Shown: positions 11,401 through 23,013 of the stretch, piece after piece
How positions within the stretch are numbered: position 1 is the first letter of the stretch
How the letters are laid out: each line of letters starts with the position of its first letter
NCBI GenBank assembly: GCA_010093515.1
Contig: MU001699.1
Location: forward strand, 59,373-84,972
DNA from: Lineolata rhizophorae
Taxonomy: Eukaryota > Ascomycota > Dothideomycetes > Lineolatales > Lineolataceae
Direction of reading: 5' to 3'
Length of the DNA: 25,600 nucleotides
The notes under the pieces: model-generated
What the model was told of the DNA's origin: nothing
The model's input: the letters and a program-made list of their open reading frames with translations, nothing else
Database searches by the model: none
Translations under genes and position numbers: made by a program

Positions 11401-13935
11401 GGAGTTCTCCTGACTCGGCAGCTTTCAGTAGGCTCGGCTTGTTAGAAAGAACGACAAGGTGCCGTCTATCAAGTTTCTCCAAGACCAACAAGCTTTCCAG
11501 CGTTTGTCCAACCCACATCCGCTTCATCGCAGACTCGTTCTTGCTCTCAGAGCCATCTGTTAAATGGCTGATCCTTAATATAGCTTTCAAACCGGCGTTA
11601 TCGAGGTCTAGATTAATGACATCCGCGTCCTTTTCCGTAATTGTGCCTTTCGCTCGATCACCGACTTTTAGTTGTTCGAACGCCGCCTGTTGAGCATGGC
11701 CAAATATCGATGGGTCTTTGCAAGACACCCTCAGGCTCTCCTCACCCGAGTTGACGGAAAGAACATGAACGTTGACAACTTGTCCAGGGCGAAAGTGTTG
11801 CGTGGGGTCTTTGATATATGCTTCGCTCATCTCGCCGACAGGCAGAAAGCCATGGACTTTTCCATAAAATTGAACGAATGCGCCAGAACGTTGAACCTTG
11901 GTGATCGTTCCAACAGATTGCGCGTTCGGTGTGATCTGACCGTAATCCGACCAGACTTCTGCCTCCGAATTGACCAAGCTCTTCTTTAAGGTTAGGCGCA
12001 TCTGATGCTTCTCTGGATCGGTTGAAAGTACTCTAGCTTTTACTGAGACACCTTCCTTGAATCTCTTTTCCGGGTGCTGGAGAGCAACGTCGGAAATGTG
12101 CATTTCGGGGACTTTGCCACTAATCCCGTTCGCAACTTGAACCAAAATGCCGCCAACACCTCTCTCATTTAGCATGAGCCTTTCCACTTTCCCGGTGATT
12201 ATTTCGCCTGGTCGGATGTCTTCAATCCGGAGGAAGGGTTGATCTAGCACGCTTTGCTCAAGTGAAAGAATGAAGAGGCCGTCCATCCAGTTGTACCCTG
12301 TGATGCGAGCGCGATGCGTCGAGCCAACTTTGAATGGACCTGAATCTTCCGATATTGTCTCCACATTCTTATCGCTGAGGTTAGATATATGCGCGTACCC
12401 CTGCACACCAGGGACACCGACATCCATGAAAAGGCCTCGTCTTGCGTCAATCTTTAGAACTTTTGCTTGATCCACAAAGGAAGAGATTTGAAGCTTCTCC
12501 AAGGGGCCCGTACGGACTTTGGCGACCACAGAAGTTCGCTGATCGAGAGAGACTATATGGTCCAGTAGTGATACTCCAACCTTTTGTGGTTCGGATTCCG
12601 GGAAAGTGCAGATGACTCGGGCCTTGACTTTAGAGCCAACTGGGTATTTCTTGGCCAATTCCTTCTTGCTTTCCCCTGCGCCGGAGTGCACAAGTTCAGC
12701 TGTTGTGGCGAGCATTCCCATGATCTTTCCAATCAGCCCAGTTGCTTCAACCTCGGTAACAAGCATCTCCACGGCTGTCCCAGGGACGAAGACACTGACA
12801 GATGGAGCATCGCTCAAGAAGTTTGTCTTTTTCAGATTCCCCGCCTTCTGATGGTCGGCACAAAGCTTCAAAGTAGTCCTCTCATTAGAGATAACGCCTG
12901 CGACTAAGCACAGAAAAACGGATCCTTCCTGGATTTTTGAGTGGTCCACGTGATGTCCAACTTCTCTTGAGGACATGAAGCCTCTCACGGCCTTATCTTC
13001 GAATCCGACGTCCATAACCAGGCCGTGGTCTTCAACGCTAGCAACAGACGCTTGAACCATGCTGTTGGCAACGACATCAGATTTGGATATTCCGCCGTTG
13101 GTGTCCCGAGGATTGATGGAAAGCTCTATGCGCCTTTTGTTCTTCTTGCCCTCATCTCCAATTGCCGTAACGAGGGCGCGTAGGTACTGTCCCAAGGAAA
13201 ACATTTTGTTTAGCTCGATATCCTCAGTCTCCTCATCGCTAGCGCCGTCAACGTCCATTTCGTTGCCCTTATCTTCGCCCAGGAGCTTTTCAATGCGGCG
13301 CGTTAATTGATCGGACATTGAGGTAAGAGGAACGTAGCCAGTTAGGTTGTTCGGCAGGGAGAGAGCAATGTCGCGGGAGGTAATCTGGCACACTTGGCCA
13401 AGCACCATTGACCCAGGTACAAGCCTCTGGACATACATTTAGCTGATGTTATTCTTCTGGATGATATTCAACGTACCTTGAAACCCAAACCCTCGATCCG
13501 CACGGAGGGACCATCCTTCAATTCCGAAACTGTCTTTTGCGCATTTGACTTTTTCTTGCCCGTCTTGAGAAGAGGCTTGTCTTCCTCCACGAAGTCGTCC
13601 ATCTCCTCGTCGCTTCCCCGCCGCCGTCCAGCCTTCTTACTGCCCTCATTCTCGTACAACGCATCCCTGGTGGCCTCGATCTGAATTTGTTTGTGCTCCA
13701 AAGGCGTCAGAACGCTGCCACCCCCTCGAGGGAAGCTCTTCTCCTCTTTCTGAAGAATTGAGCTCTTAGCTGGCAACTCCTTTGGCCTCTGCGTTTGATA
13801 GTTCTCAGGTTTGGATTTCTCGGTCGCGCTGTGCCCGGCCTTGCGTTGGCGCTTCGACGGACGTTCGTCAATTTTTATTTTGGGTGCTTTGGCACTCCCC
13901 TTGTCTCCGTCGGCTCGCCGTTTCATGTTCGACAT
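8427..13935 (-). CDS. RRP5: rRNA biogenesis protein RRP5 (3 exons, 1800 aa)
   Basis: CDS is complement(join(8427..8930, 8987..13426, 13477..13935)). The introns are 50 bp (13476-13427, GTACGT donor, TCCAG acceptor) and 56 bp (8986-8931, GTACGT donor, GCTAACA branch, TTGCAG acceptor). Both are phase 0 and join K to RLVPGS and D to KADALF. Rrp5 is a nucleolar RNA-binding factor needed for both 18S and 5.8S/25S rRNA processing in the 90S pre-ribosome. Residues 1-153 form a basic leader (MSNMKRR) that ends in the LTPLEHKQIQIEA segment. About 12-13 S1 RNA-binding repeats span roughly 154-1380, an acidic Asp/Glu/Ser-rich linker about 1385-1500, and HAT/TPR-like helical repeats about 1525-1790. The length matches fungal RRP5 (about 1700-1850 aa). 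The start is set at 13935; a Met three codons later (13926) is an alternative. The frame stays open further upstream, to 14124, but that stretch is not typical of the family. Confidence 0.96.
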
Positions 13936-15652
13936 GCTGGCTGGTAGGAGCTGCAATGTCGTGCCAACCGTGCGATAGTGGGATTTTCTCTGCAGCGCGC
14001 CAAAATTTCGTGCAAGCTTTGCTAAGCTGTGAAGTTCTGCCGGGCGGTGAGGGTTTCCTGTCGTGCTGATCTGCCGTACCAAGTCTGGTTGGTGCGGACT
14101 ATCCCGATCATCCAGGTCCGGCACGCAACTTTAGCTCCGCTGCCTAGCGCCCTCACCAGAAGCTGTACGGAGAATGAATGCACAAGTTCGCGTATCTATT
14201 TTGCATTCTCAAATGTCCATACTAAGGGATGCTAGTACTCTGTGATAGAATGTCTGTAGATTTTTGGATTCAAGCTGACACAAGATTGGCCCTTTGCTTA
14301 GGTTCCGCAGAGCGAGCTTCAGTTCTCACGAAGTTCTCGTCAAACTCTTCTTGAATTGAAAACTGCAGTGCAGACCCTCTCAGGATGATACTTCTTAGAT
14401 ATTGGGTATATCGACTGGAATCTGGCGCAAGCGCATCACCCTCAACATTTTCAATACTCGAAACCTTACTATCCACATACTGCGCGCCTGTTTGAAGTAC
14501 GACTTCACGAGTCATGTTCATTCCATCTACGACGCCTTCCGTACGGTCATGTTTTGGACGACTATTTCTCGTGAGAGTCGAATGACACACATGAAGCATC
14601 CAAGGTGTAGATCTTCGTGACATCACCGTGGTTGTTAGCTATCCATTGCTCCATGGTAGCTATGCGATCCTGATCTCGACTTTATTCAAACGTTCCCAAG
14701 AGTTGAACGCTGGGCAACTGGGGAAATGAAGTGGATGCGCGGCAAAGTGCGGTAAAATGCATTGGCGTTTGTTGCTCCTGGTTCTTCGGTTTGAAGCTCC
14801 TGGTGCGGTGGTCCGGGAGTCACTCATCCGGCTTTAAAGGTTAGTACTTGGGGGGGTTTGACGTGCATGGCTCCGCTGCAGGGGCACGACATCGATCTAG
14901 TGGCGTGTGAGCACCCGCTCTCGCATGGAAATCCGGGAACAAAAAAATAGGCTTTCAAGCTTGAAGAACACCAATAGAATTATAGGTTGTAATGGAACTC
15001 TTAAAATTATCAACGCCTTTTTTTCAACGATTTTCGTAGATTCAGCGCTCGATGTTCCAGCACTGTCCGCGCCTAGCTAATGAAATTGCACAGGACGAGT
15101 GGTCTTCTTTTGCGGCGGTATCACATCCTGCGATCGTCTTGGGTGTGCTCAAAGCTCTAGTGCAAATTATTAAATGGTGAACTATAATCGCCGGGGCTGA
15201 TTGAATGTGGATAGCCGCCCTATGCAGGCTGGTAAAAAAGGCGTGATGCGGCCGGTGTTACAATTTCTTGGCTTCGTTGTGTCCTTGTAGTCGCCTGGCC
15301 GATGGTCGTGACGGTTTCGGTTTCGACTGCTGAGCCTCCGGGGGTTCCTCGACACGCCAACCCAAAGGCCAATCTGTAAGGCTCACGGATTACCATCACG
15401 AAATAGAGCTCTGACCATTCAAAGTGTACTCGGATATAAAATCTGGGTGGTCCCCTTGCTCTAGGATTTAGTCATTACGATTCCCAGTCTCCAGTCTTTC
15501 CCATCCACTATTCGCACTCTCGCTTCCCGCAGCAAACAGGACTTTGCTGGCGCTTTCCATTCGTTCAGGCCTGGTTGCCACTTTCTTATATCATAATCAA
15601 TTTCAGTAGAGTTTGCTATAGTCCGTCCTTTGAACCTCCCAAACAATCCAAA
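13936..15652. other. Divergent intergenic region between RRP5 and the secreted-protein gene
   Basis: This should hold the RRP5 promoter on its left side and the promoter of the secreted-protein gene on its right. A minus-strand open frame at 14623-14270 (117 codons from its first ATG) has no recognisable domain and is not called. A-rich and T-rich runs occur near 14940 and 15018. No tRNA or repeat was recognised. Confidence 0.45.
15435..15441 (+). promoter_or_regulatory. TATA box candidate for the small secreted protein gene
   Basis: TATAAAA sits about 215 bp upstream of the ATG at 15653, followed by a pyrimidine-rich leader (about 15480-15600) as seen in strongly expressed fungal genes. Motif and position only. 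Confidence 0.45.
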
Positions 15653-16053
15653 ATGAAGCCGACTACCTTCCTCACCACCCTCCTCGTTGCCGCCGTCAGC
15701 GTCCAAGCGCGCGTCCTCCACAACTACGCCCGCCAAGTCAACCTGCAGACTTTCGCTGGCGCCCTGGGCGGTGTTGAGGCGACGCCCATCCTCGATTCCG
15801 GGGACGCCAACCGTCCCTTCGCCGTCGCCGATGCCACCTTCGACAACATTGGCGCGGCCGTGCAGCGCTCGTGCGATCAGCAATTCAACGGCTGCGCGAA
15901 CTTGGCCAATGGAGGCGAGGACATTGAGTTTGATGATTGCACTGCGCAGAAGGGTAAGTGAACACCTAAGATGTGATCTGAAGGACGCAGAGTAACACGC
16001 TTTACACAGATGACTGCGAGGCCGAGGGTGCGGCTATCGTTGCCAAGTTCTAA
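15653..16053 (+). CDS. Small secreted four-cysteine protein (2 exons, 114 aa)
   Basis: CDS is join(15653..15953, 16010..16053). The 56-bp intron has a GTAAGT donor and a CACAG acceptor; phase 1 joins K to DDCEAEG. The ATG lies in a good context (CCAAAATGAAG). The N-terminus is a clear signal peptide: Lys at position 2, a hydrophobic core at about 5-17 and a probable cleavage after VQA (residue 19). The mature protein is about 95 residues and acidic, with cysteines at 74, 81, 96 and 103, consistent with two disulfides. The pattern of a Gly-rich ALGG segment followed by CxxQxNxC and a DC..Q..C end matches a common ascomycete small-secreted-protein family of unknown role, as far as I recall. It may be a cell-surface protein or an effector-like molecule; no activity can be assigned. 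Confidence 0.85.
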
Positions 16054-16254
16054 CCTGCTGCTCTAGCGTTGGAACACGTAGGGAAGCAGAATGGAGAGAG
16101 ACGGCAGTGGTAGATTTTTCGTTGAACTTATTGAACACTTAGGAACTGTGAATATGGGTGTTCCAAGGAGGGTAACGGACTTCAATGTCCAGCTCGCAAG
16201 GTCATGGCAATTAGCTTATAGGGTAATTTCATGCCATGACGTTGTTATGAACAA

Positions 16255-16260
16255 AATAAA
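16255..16260 (+). terminator. Candidate polyadenylation signal (AATAAA)
   Basis: An AATAAA hexamer lies about 200 bp after the stop codon of the small secreted protein gene, in AT-rich DNA. The position fits a fungal 3' end, but the motif is common by chance. Confidence 0.3.
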
Positions 16261-16452
16261 AATCAACTAGCCACTTGCTCAGGGAGCCTAAGTTATTTTA
16301 TGCCATCTGTGACAGTGGGTAATGTTTCTCATTCCTAAGAGAATGGGTGGACAGGTAGGCACCTAAGAGTAACTTATTATTTCACATCATCCCTTGTCAA
16401 GAAGAGCACGGCAAAATCGGCCTGCAGAAAGGTTCAGGGACATCATACCGGA

Positions 16453-16484
16453 TACGCCTGCTTGGCGGTACGCCTGCTTGGACG
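16453..16484. repeat. 16-bp tandem duplication
   Basis: TACGCCTGCTTGGCGG (16453-16468) is followed directly by TACGCCTGCTTGGACG (16469-16484), with two differences at the 3' end. It lies in noncoding DNA and is probably a local duplication. Confidence 0.7.
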
Positions 16485-17216
16485 CGTGTGCCGTTGGCAC
16501 GCACTCGATAGTCATAAGACTGAACCGCGGGACGCCCTAAAACCTGGGGGACGTTTGTCACGGCACAGGAGGTGCAATGCCGCCATTCCTAGGCGCGAGC
16601 TCGAAGAGCCATTAGTTAGACTGAACAAATCCAAGTGCTTGTGAATAGTCAGCCAAGCTCCCCTTGGGCCTTGAAAACTGGGACAAACTCCGTTAACGTG
16701 ATCAAAGGGAGACGGACCGGGCCAACTTAAGAGGTAGTGAGAACACGGACGCCAAGCTTCTCGAAGTGTCAAAGTGAGACCGTGCCCCTGACCGCGCCTC
16801 GCCAGCATACGTCAGCCGCTCATGCGAGATGGAAGCGCCCGAGCTGCAACGCCAAACCACGCTTCGTGGTCGCGGCCAATTGACCCGACTTCTGACTTGC
16901 CCGCTGCGTTCCGTTTCGCTCGCCGGACCTGTGCGTAGCGGCTTCTCGATGACCGACAGCCTCCCATTGCAGAATAGTCCTCGCGACGGAAGCCGGATAG
17001 GGCTGCATACGCGACTGGTACGTACCCCTCGTTGCACAGCCCCCCCGGACCTTGGTTCTGGACACACTGGACGGACTCTTTCCACAATCAAAGCGCGCTC
17101 AACCAGACGAGAGTTCCCGCTAAATTGAAGTCCGCGCGAAGAGTTGTTGCCATGCTCTGCTAATTGTGTTTTGCTGCGCCATAGCAGTCGAGAGCATCCT
17201 TCAATATCGCTGAACG

Positions 17217-20200
17217 ATGACGTCCGGGGACAGCGGACAGCCGCACAATGCAACAGGCGGCATACGGCGCCGCTCTTCGGCGCATCAGGACGATGACGAT
17301 GGCTGGCAGTCTAATGTGCCTGCGAGTTCCGCCGCGACGGATCCCGCTGTCGGGGTTCCACGGACATTGACCGGTCCGTTAGACCACCAGGCCATGTCGA
17401 CTTCTTCAGCCGTTGACAATGCAGTCGTCCCACTCATGTCGCCGACTTCACCGACCGAAACACGCAGAGGACCGCATGTGAGATTTTCGGCAGATATGGA
17501 GAGGGAGGTCCCAGCGATGGATTCAGAAAGGACGAGAGAACATGATGGTGTTGCAAGGCGCAGTTCAACTCAAGGTGGGGAGGCGGTGGAGAGACGAAGG
17601 AGCGCGCACTCGGGATCGGACAGAGATGGGATGGGTATTACGCCGGCCGGAACCTCCAGGCGACCGGGATCGCCGAGTCTGACCATCGACACGAGTGGAA
17701 ATACTGCGTTGCCTCCGTCCGGTGCAACAGCACCAGGTCCCGGTGCTGATTCCACCTCGCGATCCCCAGCCGGACGTAGCACCGCGACCTCACCCACGAG
17801 CCCTTCCGGCTTTCAGCCACTCTCTCCGCGAAAGAGGCACAGAGGATATTCCTTGAGACGCGCTGTTTTTCATCGAAACCTCGAAGACAACTCGCCCGGC
17901 GCAAACTCCCCATCATCGACAATTGAATTGAGTGACGTTGGCCAGTCCAGCGCTAGTTCCTCCGGCGCGCCTGGAGAAGGCAAAGTGCAAGATCCATGCA
18001 AGAAGAGTCCATCATCGACGACTGTCAGTGAGACATCGGTTACGGCGGGACCCGCGCCCTTAGAACTCCTGGAGGAATCTAAACGCGCTCAGAAGTCCGG
18101 TGGGATCCAGGGCATATCCGCCTTGCCCCATTACGAATCTTGGATTGCGAACCGGGCGGGGAAGAATGCGGGAGTGCGCGGAATAAAGGCGCTGTGTCAG
18201 CAGATTCGCAAGAAAGTCCTGCGCATCAGCGACATACCGCCCAGTAAGGATGGGCGCCATATCGACCTCGATGCGTCACGAAACGAGAGTTTGATTGATG
18301 AGCGGACCGGACGCATCTACATCGGCAACACGATTCGATCAACACGATACACGGCGTGGAATTTCTTACCCCGCCAGCTCGTTGCACAGTTTTCGAAGCT
18401 GGCGAATTTTTACTTCCTTTGCGTATCCATTTTGCAGATGATACCCGGTTTGAGCACGACAGGACGATATACCACGATTCTTCCGCTTTTGTTCTTCGTT
18501 AGCATATCTATGTCTAAGGAAGGTTACGATGATTTCAGGCGATACAAGTTGGATAAGGTGGAGAACAACCGCGACACCAAGGTGTTGCATGCTTACCGTC
18601 CTATACCAGGGACGACGAGTACCGAGGAAGAAGACGATCCGAAGAGCAAGAAAGCTTCCGGGCACATCCATTGGGCTACCATAAAATGGAAGGACGTGCA
18701 GGTTGGCGAAATCGTCAAGTTGAATCGAGATGAGGCTGCTCCAGCAGATATGGTCCTCCTCTATTCCTCTGGGTTCAACGGTGTTGCATATTTTGAAACC
18801 ATGGCTCTGGATGGTGAGACCAATCTCAAGACGAAACAGACGACCCATTCGCTAGCCAAGGTCTGCAAGAGTCCGGGAGACGTCGCAAAGTGCCGAGCGC
18901 ATTTCGTTGTCGAAGATCCGAACCTAGATCTGTATAACTTCGAGGGTAAAGTCACTGTGGATGGAGAGACGGCTCCCCTAACCAACACTGAAGTCATATA
19001 TCGCGGCAGCGTTCTCAGAAACACTCCGGAGGCCATCGGAATGGTGATTTACTCCGGAGAGGAGTGCAAGATTCGGATGAACGCGAACAAGAACCCACGT
19101 ATTAAGGCACCGCGTCTTCAATCCATGGTAAACAAGATCGTCCTTGTCATGGTCGTGTTTGTCATATTGCTATCGGTATTCAACAGCGTGGCATACCAGT
19201 TCTGGTCTTCTAGGGTCGAGGACGATGCGTGGTATCTGACGGATGCCTCTGTCGCGTTCTTTCCGATTTTTGCGAGCTTCATCATCATGTTCAACACTCT
19301 CATTCCGCTCTCACTTTACGTGAGCTTGGAGATCGTCAAGCTCTTCCAAATGTTCTTCCTGAACGACATCGACATGTATCACGAAGAATCGGACACGCCA
19401 TTCGAAGCGAGGACTTCGACCATCAATGAGGAGCTGGGCCAAGTTAGCTACATCTTTTCCGACAAAACTGGCACGTTAACGGATAACTCTATGAAGTTCC
19501 GGAAGATGAGCGTCGCGGGTACTGCCTGGTTGCATGACAAGGACATCAAAGAGGTTGCACAAGAAAAGAAAACTGTAGAGAGGAAGAAAAGCAAGGGCAA
19601 AAGGCCCATGAGAAAGGCTTGGACGTCCGTGGCCATTGAGCCCAACCGGTTGGGACGGTCTGAACGTGGTCCGATTTCACCAATCGAGGATCCTCCGTTT
19701 TCGCCACTCACGGACGCAGAGCGACGCCCGGCTGACGTTAAGCGTTGGAGTTCTTGGACTTCATCGGCACGCCCGTCGAAGTCCCAGCCGGAAATGCGAA
19801 CTGAAGATTTGCTGCGATACTTGCAATTGAAGCCCTATACGTTGTTCGCGAGGAAGGCGAGGCTGTTCCTGCTCTCTATTGCTCTCTGCCACACCTGTCT
19901 CCCTGAGACAAAGGATGATGGTGAGATCTCATTTCAAGCGTCGTCCCCGGATGAGCTCGCACTTGTTCAAGCAGCTAGGGATCTCGGATACCTCGTTTTT
20001 GACAGGGACGCGCAAATTCTGACCTTGAAGGTCTACCCTAACGGGCTGAATGCGGAGCCCGTTATCGAGCAATACGAAATCCTTGACGTGATCGAGTTCT
20101 CTAGCCAGCGCAAGAGGATGTCAGTGGTTCTCCGGTTTCCTGACAAACGCATCTGCGTGCTTTGCAAGGGCGCCGACACGGTCATCATGCAACGCCTCAA

Positions 20201-22632
20201 ACTCGCCACGCTAGCGAACCAGAAGGTCGTTGAGATTGAACAGAGGGCAAACAAGCGGAAGAGTCTAGAAGCTCAACACGCCATCGCGCGTAGGAGTGAA
20301 CAAGTGGAACGCAAGAGCAGCCTGCATCGCGCTAGTATGAGTCTCGCACGTTCGAGTATTGGCACGCTTGGTCGGCCCAGCATGCCCGGGAACCAGATGC
20401 AGAGGACACGAGACGAGCTCGACTCGTGGCTAACTCAACGCGAGCAAGACGTTGATATATCTTCTGTCGAGAACGACACGGTCTACTATTCGCCTCGCCC
20501 GTCGATGCAGCTGGGCTCTAACCGCCAGTCAGCGGCTTTCTCAGACCCACGTAACTCTGTCCAAGTGGAGGATGTGGATGAGCTCGTTGATGAATCTCTT
20601 GTTGTGGATGAACCGGCCGTCATCGAGCGCACCTTTCAGCACATCAACGACTTCGCCACCGAAGGCTTGCGGACGCTGCTCTACGGTTACCGTTTCATGG
20701 ATGAGGCCGAGTATAATCGGTGGAAGAAAATTTACCACGACGCGACGACAAGCCTCGTAGACCGCACGCGACGGGTCGAAGAAGCCGGCGAGCTCATTGA
20801 GGTAGAGCTTGACCTCGGGGGCGCGACGGCCATCGAAGACAAGCTCCAGAAAGGCGTTCCACATGCCATCGACAAGCTCCGCCGCGCAAACATCAAGATG
20901 TGGATGCTGACGGGCGACAAGCGCGAGACGGCCATCAACATTGGACACTCGTGTCGGCTGATTAAAGACTACAGTTACGTAACGGTGTTGGATCACGAAG
21001 CCGGCGAGGTAGAGCAGCACATTGCAGCAGCCATCCTGGCGATCAACCATGGCCAAGTAGCGCACTCTGTTGTCGTTATCGATGGCCGGACGCTCGGCCT
21101 TATCGAAGCTGACAAGAATCTTCATCCGCTTTTCTTCGAATTGGCTGTTATGGCGGACGCCGTAGTGTGCTGCCGCGCAAGTCCAAGCCAGAAGGCCGGA
21201 CTAGTGAAGGCAGTCAGGAAGAAGGTGAAGAAGAGCGTGACGCTTGCGATTGGCGACGGAGCCAACGACATCGCAATGATTCAGGAGGCGCATGTTGGGA
21301 TCGGGATCACGGGTAAAGAAGGACTGCAGGCCGCCAGGACGTCGGATTACTCGTTTGCGCAGTTTAGATTCTTGGCGAAGCTGCTGCTTGTTCATGGTAG
21401 GTGGAACTACGTGCGGACGTGCAAGTATACGGTGGGGACATTCTGGAAAGAAATGGTGAGTGGTACTAAACTTTATTCTTGTGGTCCTATTACTAACTTT
21501 CGTCGGTCAGTTATTTTATCTCACTCAAGCCATGTACCAGAGGTGGAATGGGCATACCGGCACAAGCTTATATGAGGAATGGAGTTTGACCATGTTCAAT
21601 ACAGTATGTTGCTCACCCTGTGGTTCGCGACTAAAAAGCTTCAGCTAACCAGACTTCCAGCTATTCACGTCCCTGCCCGTTATATTCCTTGGTATCGCTG
21701 AAAAGGAGCTCCGCTCTTCAACACTGCTTGCTGTGCCCGAACTCTACCACAAGGGACAACGCAGCGAGGCTTTCAACTTCCCGGTTTATCTGGGGTGGAT
21801 GTTTATGGCCAGCTCGGAGGCCGCGATCATCTACTTCTCCATGCTCGGCATCTTCGGTCAAGCATTGTTTACCCATGGCGTCGATCTATATGCTATGGGC
21901 GTCATGACATACGCCTCATGCGTCATCCTCATCTCTATAAAGCTGCTCGGAATCGAGATGCACAACAAATCGGTCGTTCCATTCATCGGGATGTTTCTTT
22001 CTATCGGCGCGTTCTTCCTATGGCACCTAGTCATTTCCGCCATCTACGCACCAGACAACCCTATCTACAATGTCCGCGACGGCTTCCTCGACCGATTCGG
22101 ACGCAACCCGCTGTGGTGGATAACGCTAGTTCTCATTTTGACCTCCTGCGTCTTATATGAAATTGGCGTACAGAGCCTTCGCGCCACCTTCTGGCCCGAC
22201 GATACCCACATCTTCCAGCAACTCGAGCACGATCCTGTCATGCGGGCCCGCTTCGAGCGTGCCGCCGCGCCGGAGTTGCAACAGGGCTGCGCCAGCGCCG
22301 ACTGGCAACGGAAGGAGGAGCGGCGAGCGAAGCGGGCGGCGAAGAAGGCGAACAAGAAAGCGGCGAAGATGGCAACGGCGGTGTCTTTGACCGAGGAAGA
22401 GCGCTGCGAGGGCCTGAAAGATGCTGGGATGCTTTCGTACAAGGAAGAGCGGGAGCGGGAGGAACAGAGGCGAGAAGGCGAGGTGCTGGAGCTGATTCAG
22501 AGCAGGCTTGAGCAGGAGCGGGAGGTGGAGCGGGAAGACGGCAGCGCGCAAAAGCGTGAGTCGGGCCTTGATGTGTCGGAGATGTTGAGTAGGCGGTTTG
22601 GGTCTGTGCGGAGAGAGTCGGATGGGGGGTAG
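17217..22632 (+). CDS. DNF3: P4-type ATPase, Dnf3-like phospholipid flippase (3 exons, 1767 aa)
   Basis: CDS is join(17217..21455, 21511..21603, 21661..22632). Introns of 55 bp (GTGAGT donor, perfect TACTAAC branch at 21491, CAG) and 57 bp (GTATGT donor, GCTAAC branch, CCAG) are both phase 0. P4-ATPases move phospholipids from the outer to the inner leaflet of Golgi, endosomal and plasma membranes. Seen here: an unusually long Ser/Thr/Pro-rich N-terminal tail (about 350 residues), the actuator motif DGET (532-535), PLSL in the fourth membrane span, DKTGT with phospho-acceptor Asp749, KGADT (984-988) in the nucleotide-binding domain, TGDK near 1231 and GDGAND (1346-1351). A membrane block follows, then a Lys/Glu-rich coiled C-terminus. 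The DKTGTLTDN context and the long charged insertions before and after KGADT favour the Dnf3 subgroup over Drs2 or Dnf1/2. Subgroup assignment is from memory. Cdc50-family partners are expected elsewhere in the genome. Confidence 0.93.
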
Positions 22633-23013
22633 GACCCTCTAGAGACTCTAGAGTTGTTATCGCCTTCTTGTAAATAGTGCTGGTGGCTTGTTAGCGTCTT
22701 ATTTTATGTGGCCGTCATGATTTACGCATGTCAATGCATATTTAGCCTGATACATACACGTAACGAAAGTACCTGGACGATATAGGCATAAGGCGTCTTC
22801 GAATTTAGATGGTAGCTTACCAGTATAGAAGGTTGCTAGCACCCTGTCAGTTACTCAGAATACCGTACAGCTTTCAGCGGCCACAGCTACGGAAGCTGAC
22901 CACACTATAGTCTTTGCAATCATTTTTCACAAAACAAACCTATTCCTACAGTAGTCCTACGATGTCATTCTGGTAGCGATTTCATACGGTAAGCGTAGCG
23001 GTCGACTCCCGTG
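22633..23013. other. Convergent 3' intergenic region
   Basis: About 380 bp between the stop codons of the flippase and the F-box gene, which face each other. It should contain both 3' untranslated regions. AT-rich, with no open frame or repeat of note. Confidence 0.6.

Larger units (their letters stand above)
16054..17216. other. Intergenic region between the secreted-protein gene and the flippase gene
   Basis: No supported gene. The left part is the 3' flank of the secreted-protein gene and is AT-rich. The right part (about 16450-17200) is GC-richer and gives several overlapping chance open frames on both strands. It contains a 16-bp tandem duplication at 16453-16484 and a small perfect hairpin (ACCACG, CTT loop, CGTGGT) near 16856. 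Confidence 0.45.

Noticed and set aside
13936-14124. N-terminal extension of RRP5 upstream of the Met at 13935
   Set aside because: The extension (starting at an upstream Met) is not like RRP5 N-termini, which begin with a short basic segment as found from 13935.
14270-14623. Minus-strand open frame of about 117 codons upstream of RRP5
   Set aside because: It has an ATG at 14623 but no recognisable domain, no splice support, and lies in the likely RRP5 promoter. It could be a real orphan gene, but nothing visible supports it.
16512-17253. Several overlapping open frames on both strands upstream of the flippase gene
   Set aside because: They are mutually overlapping and Arg/Ser-rich, with no domain, and one runs into the flippase start on the opposite strand.
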